Positions 5,659 through 5,749 of a stretch of DNA of 5,749 nucleotides are shown in pieces; the first letter of the stretch is position 1; every line of letters starts with the position of its first letter. Under the pieces are notes generated by a model that was given only the letters and a program-made list of their open reading frames with translations, was not told where the DNA came from and did not search any database. The position numbers and the translations under genes were made by a program. Source of the stretch: an uncultured Flavobacterium sp. (lineage in GTDB: Bacteria; Bacteroidota; Bacteroidia; Flavobacteriales; Flavobacteriaceae); NCBI GenBank assembly GCA_946480635.1, contig CAMLKV010000166.1:1-5749 (forward strand), given 5' to 3'.

Positions 5659-5749
5659 CTATTTGACTCTATTATTGTTTTTCGTTTTTGGCTTTTCACA
5701 AGCACAAGAACTTAACTGTACAGTAACATTTAATACAGATCAAGTCGCG
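5651..5749 (+). CDS. DUF4835 family exported protein, 5' part only
   Basis: Only the first 33 codons lie in the window; the frame is still open at the last base. The protein starts MRNYLTLLLFFVFGFSQAQ, a Sec signal with a probable signal peptidase I cut after SQA (residues 16-18), and continues as QELNCTVTFNTDQVA. The ELNCTV...N-DQV sequence after the signal is what I recall as the start of the DUF4835 family, which in flavobacteria commonly follows coaBC. The function of that family is not known to me. Its ATG lies inside the end of coaBC (overlap ATGCGTAA, 8 bases), so its translation is probably coupled to coaBC. Exported protein is certain from the signal; the family name depends on about 14 mature residues plus context. 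Confidence 0.8.
   Translation, partial: MRNYLTLLLFFVFGFSQAQELNCTVTFNTDQVA

Noticed and set aside
1..5749. Mobile element, defence system, CRISPR array, RNA gene or other novel cluster
   Set aside because: Nearly all bases are covered by recognised housekeeping-type genes of uniform AT-rich composition. I found no transposase, integrase, direct-repeat array, tRNA-like sequence or abrupt change in composition.

Overview
The window looks like a piece of a Bacteroidota chromosome, most likely Flavobacteriaceae. The DNA is AT-rich and genes lack Shine-Dalgarno leaders. The clearest promoter is the Bacteroidota type (TTG, 18 bases, TAnnTTTG). Two proteins match families I know mainly from flavobacteria (DUF6913 and DUF4835), and the gene order bamD-rpoZ-coaBC-DUF4835 is one I associate with this family. 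The content is mostly housekeeping; I see no mobile element, CRISPR array, tRNA or rRNA.

Layout. Positions 33-1761 on the minus strand hold a two-gene unit that encodes a 5'-nucleotidase in two separate pieces. The C-terminal (nucleotide-binding) domain comes first (979-1761), and the metallophosphatase domain follows 4 bases later (33-974). This is the reverse of the domain order in the usual fused enzyme. The metallophosphatase half has a twin-arginine signal, while the other half has a Sec-type signal. A 58-base divergent spacer (1762-1819), framed by an exact 11-base inverted repeat, separates this unit from the plus-strand genes. Next come a DUF6913 protein of unknown function (1820-2338) and dapA (2342-3223), which lie 3 bases apart. 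After a 99-base gap with a good promoter there is a tight four-gene unit: bamD (3323-4120), rpoZ (4125-4439), coaBC (4450-5658), and the first 33 codons of a DUF4835 gene (5651 to the window end), which overlaps coaBC by 8 bases.

How they work together. The minus-strand pair probably hydrolyses nucleotides or related phosphate esters in the periplasm. DapA begins the lysine/meso-diaminopimelate branch that feeds peptidoglycan synthesis. BamD belongs to the outer-membrane beta-barrel assembly machine, RpoZ is the RNA polymerase omega subunit, and CoaBC performs two consecutive steps of coenzyme A synthesis. The last unit therefore ties envelope assembly, transcription and cofactor supply to one promoter.

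The points most worth a second look are residue-level departures from textbook enzymes. The CoaC half has Asp and Ser where E. coli CoaC has its catalytic Asn125 and Cys158. DapA lacks the residues of the E. coli lysine-inhibition site. The split nucleotidase has a lost lipobox cysteine, a Met in place of a base-stacking Phe, and an odd hydrophobic C-terminal tail.
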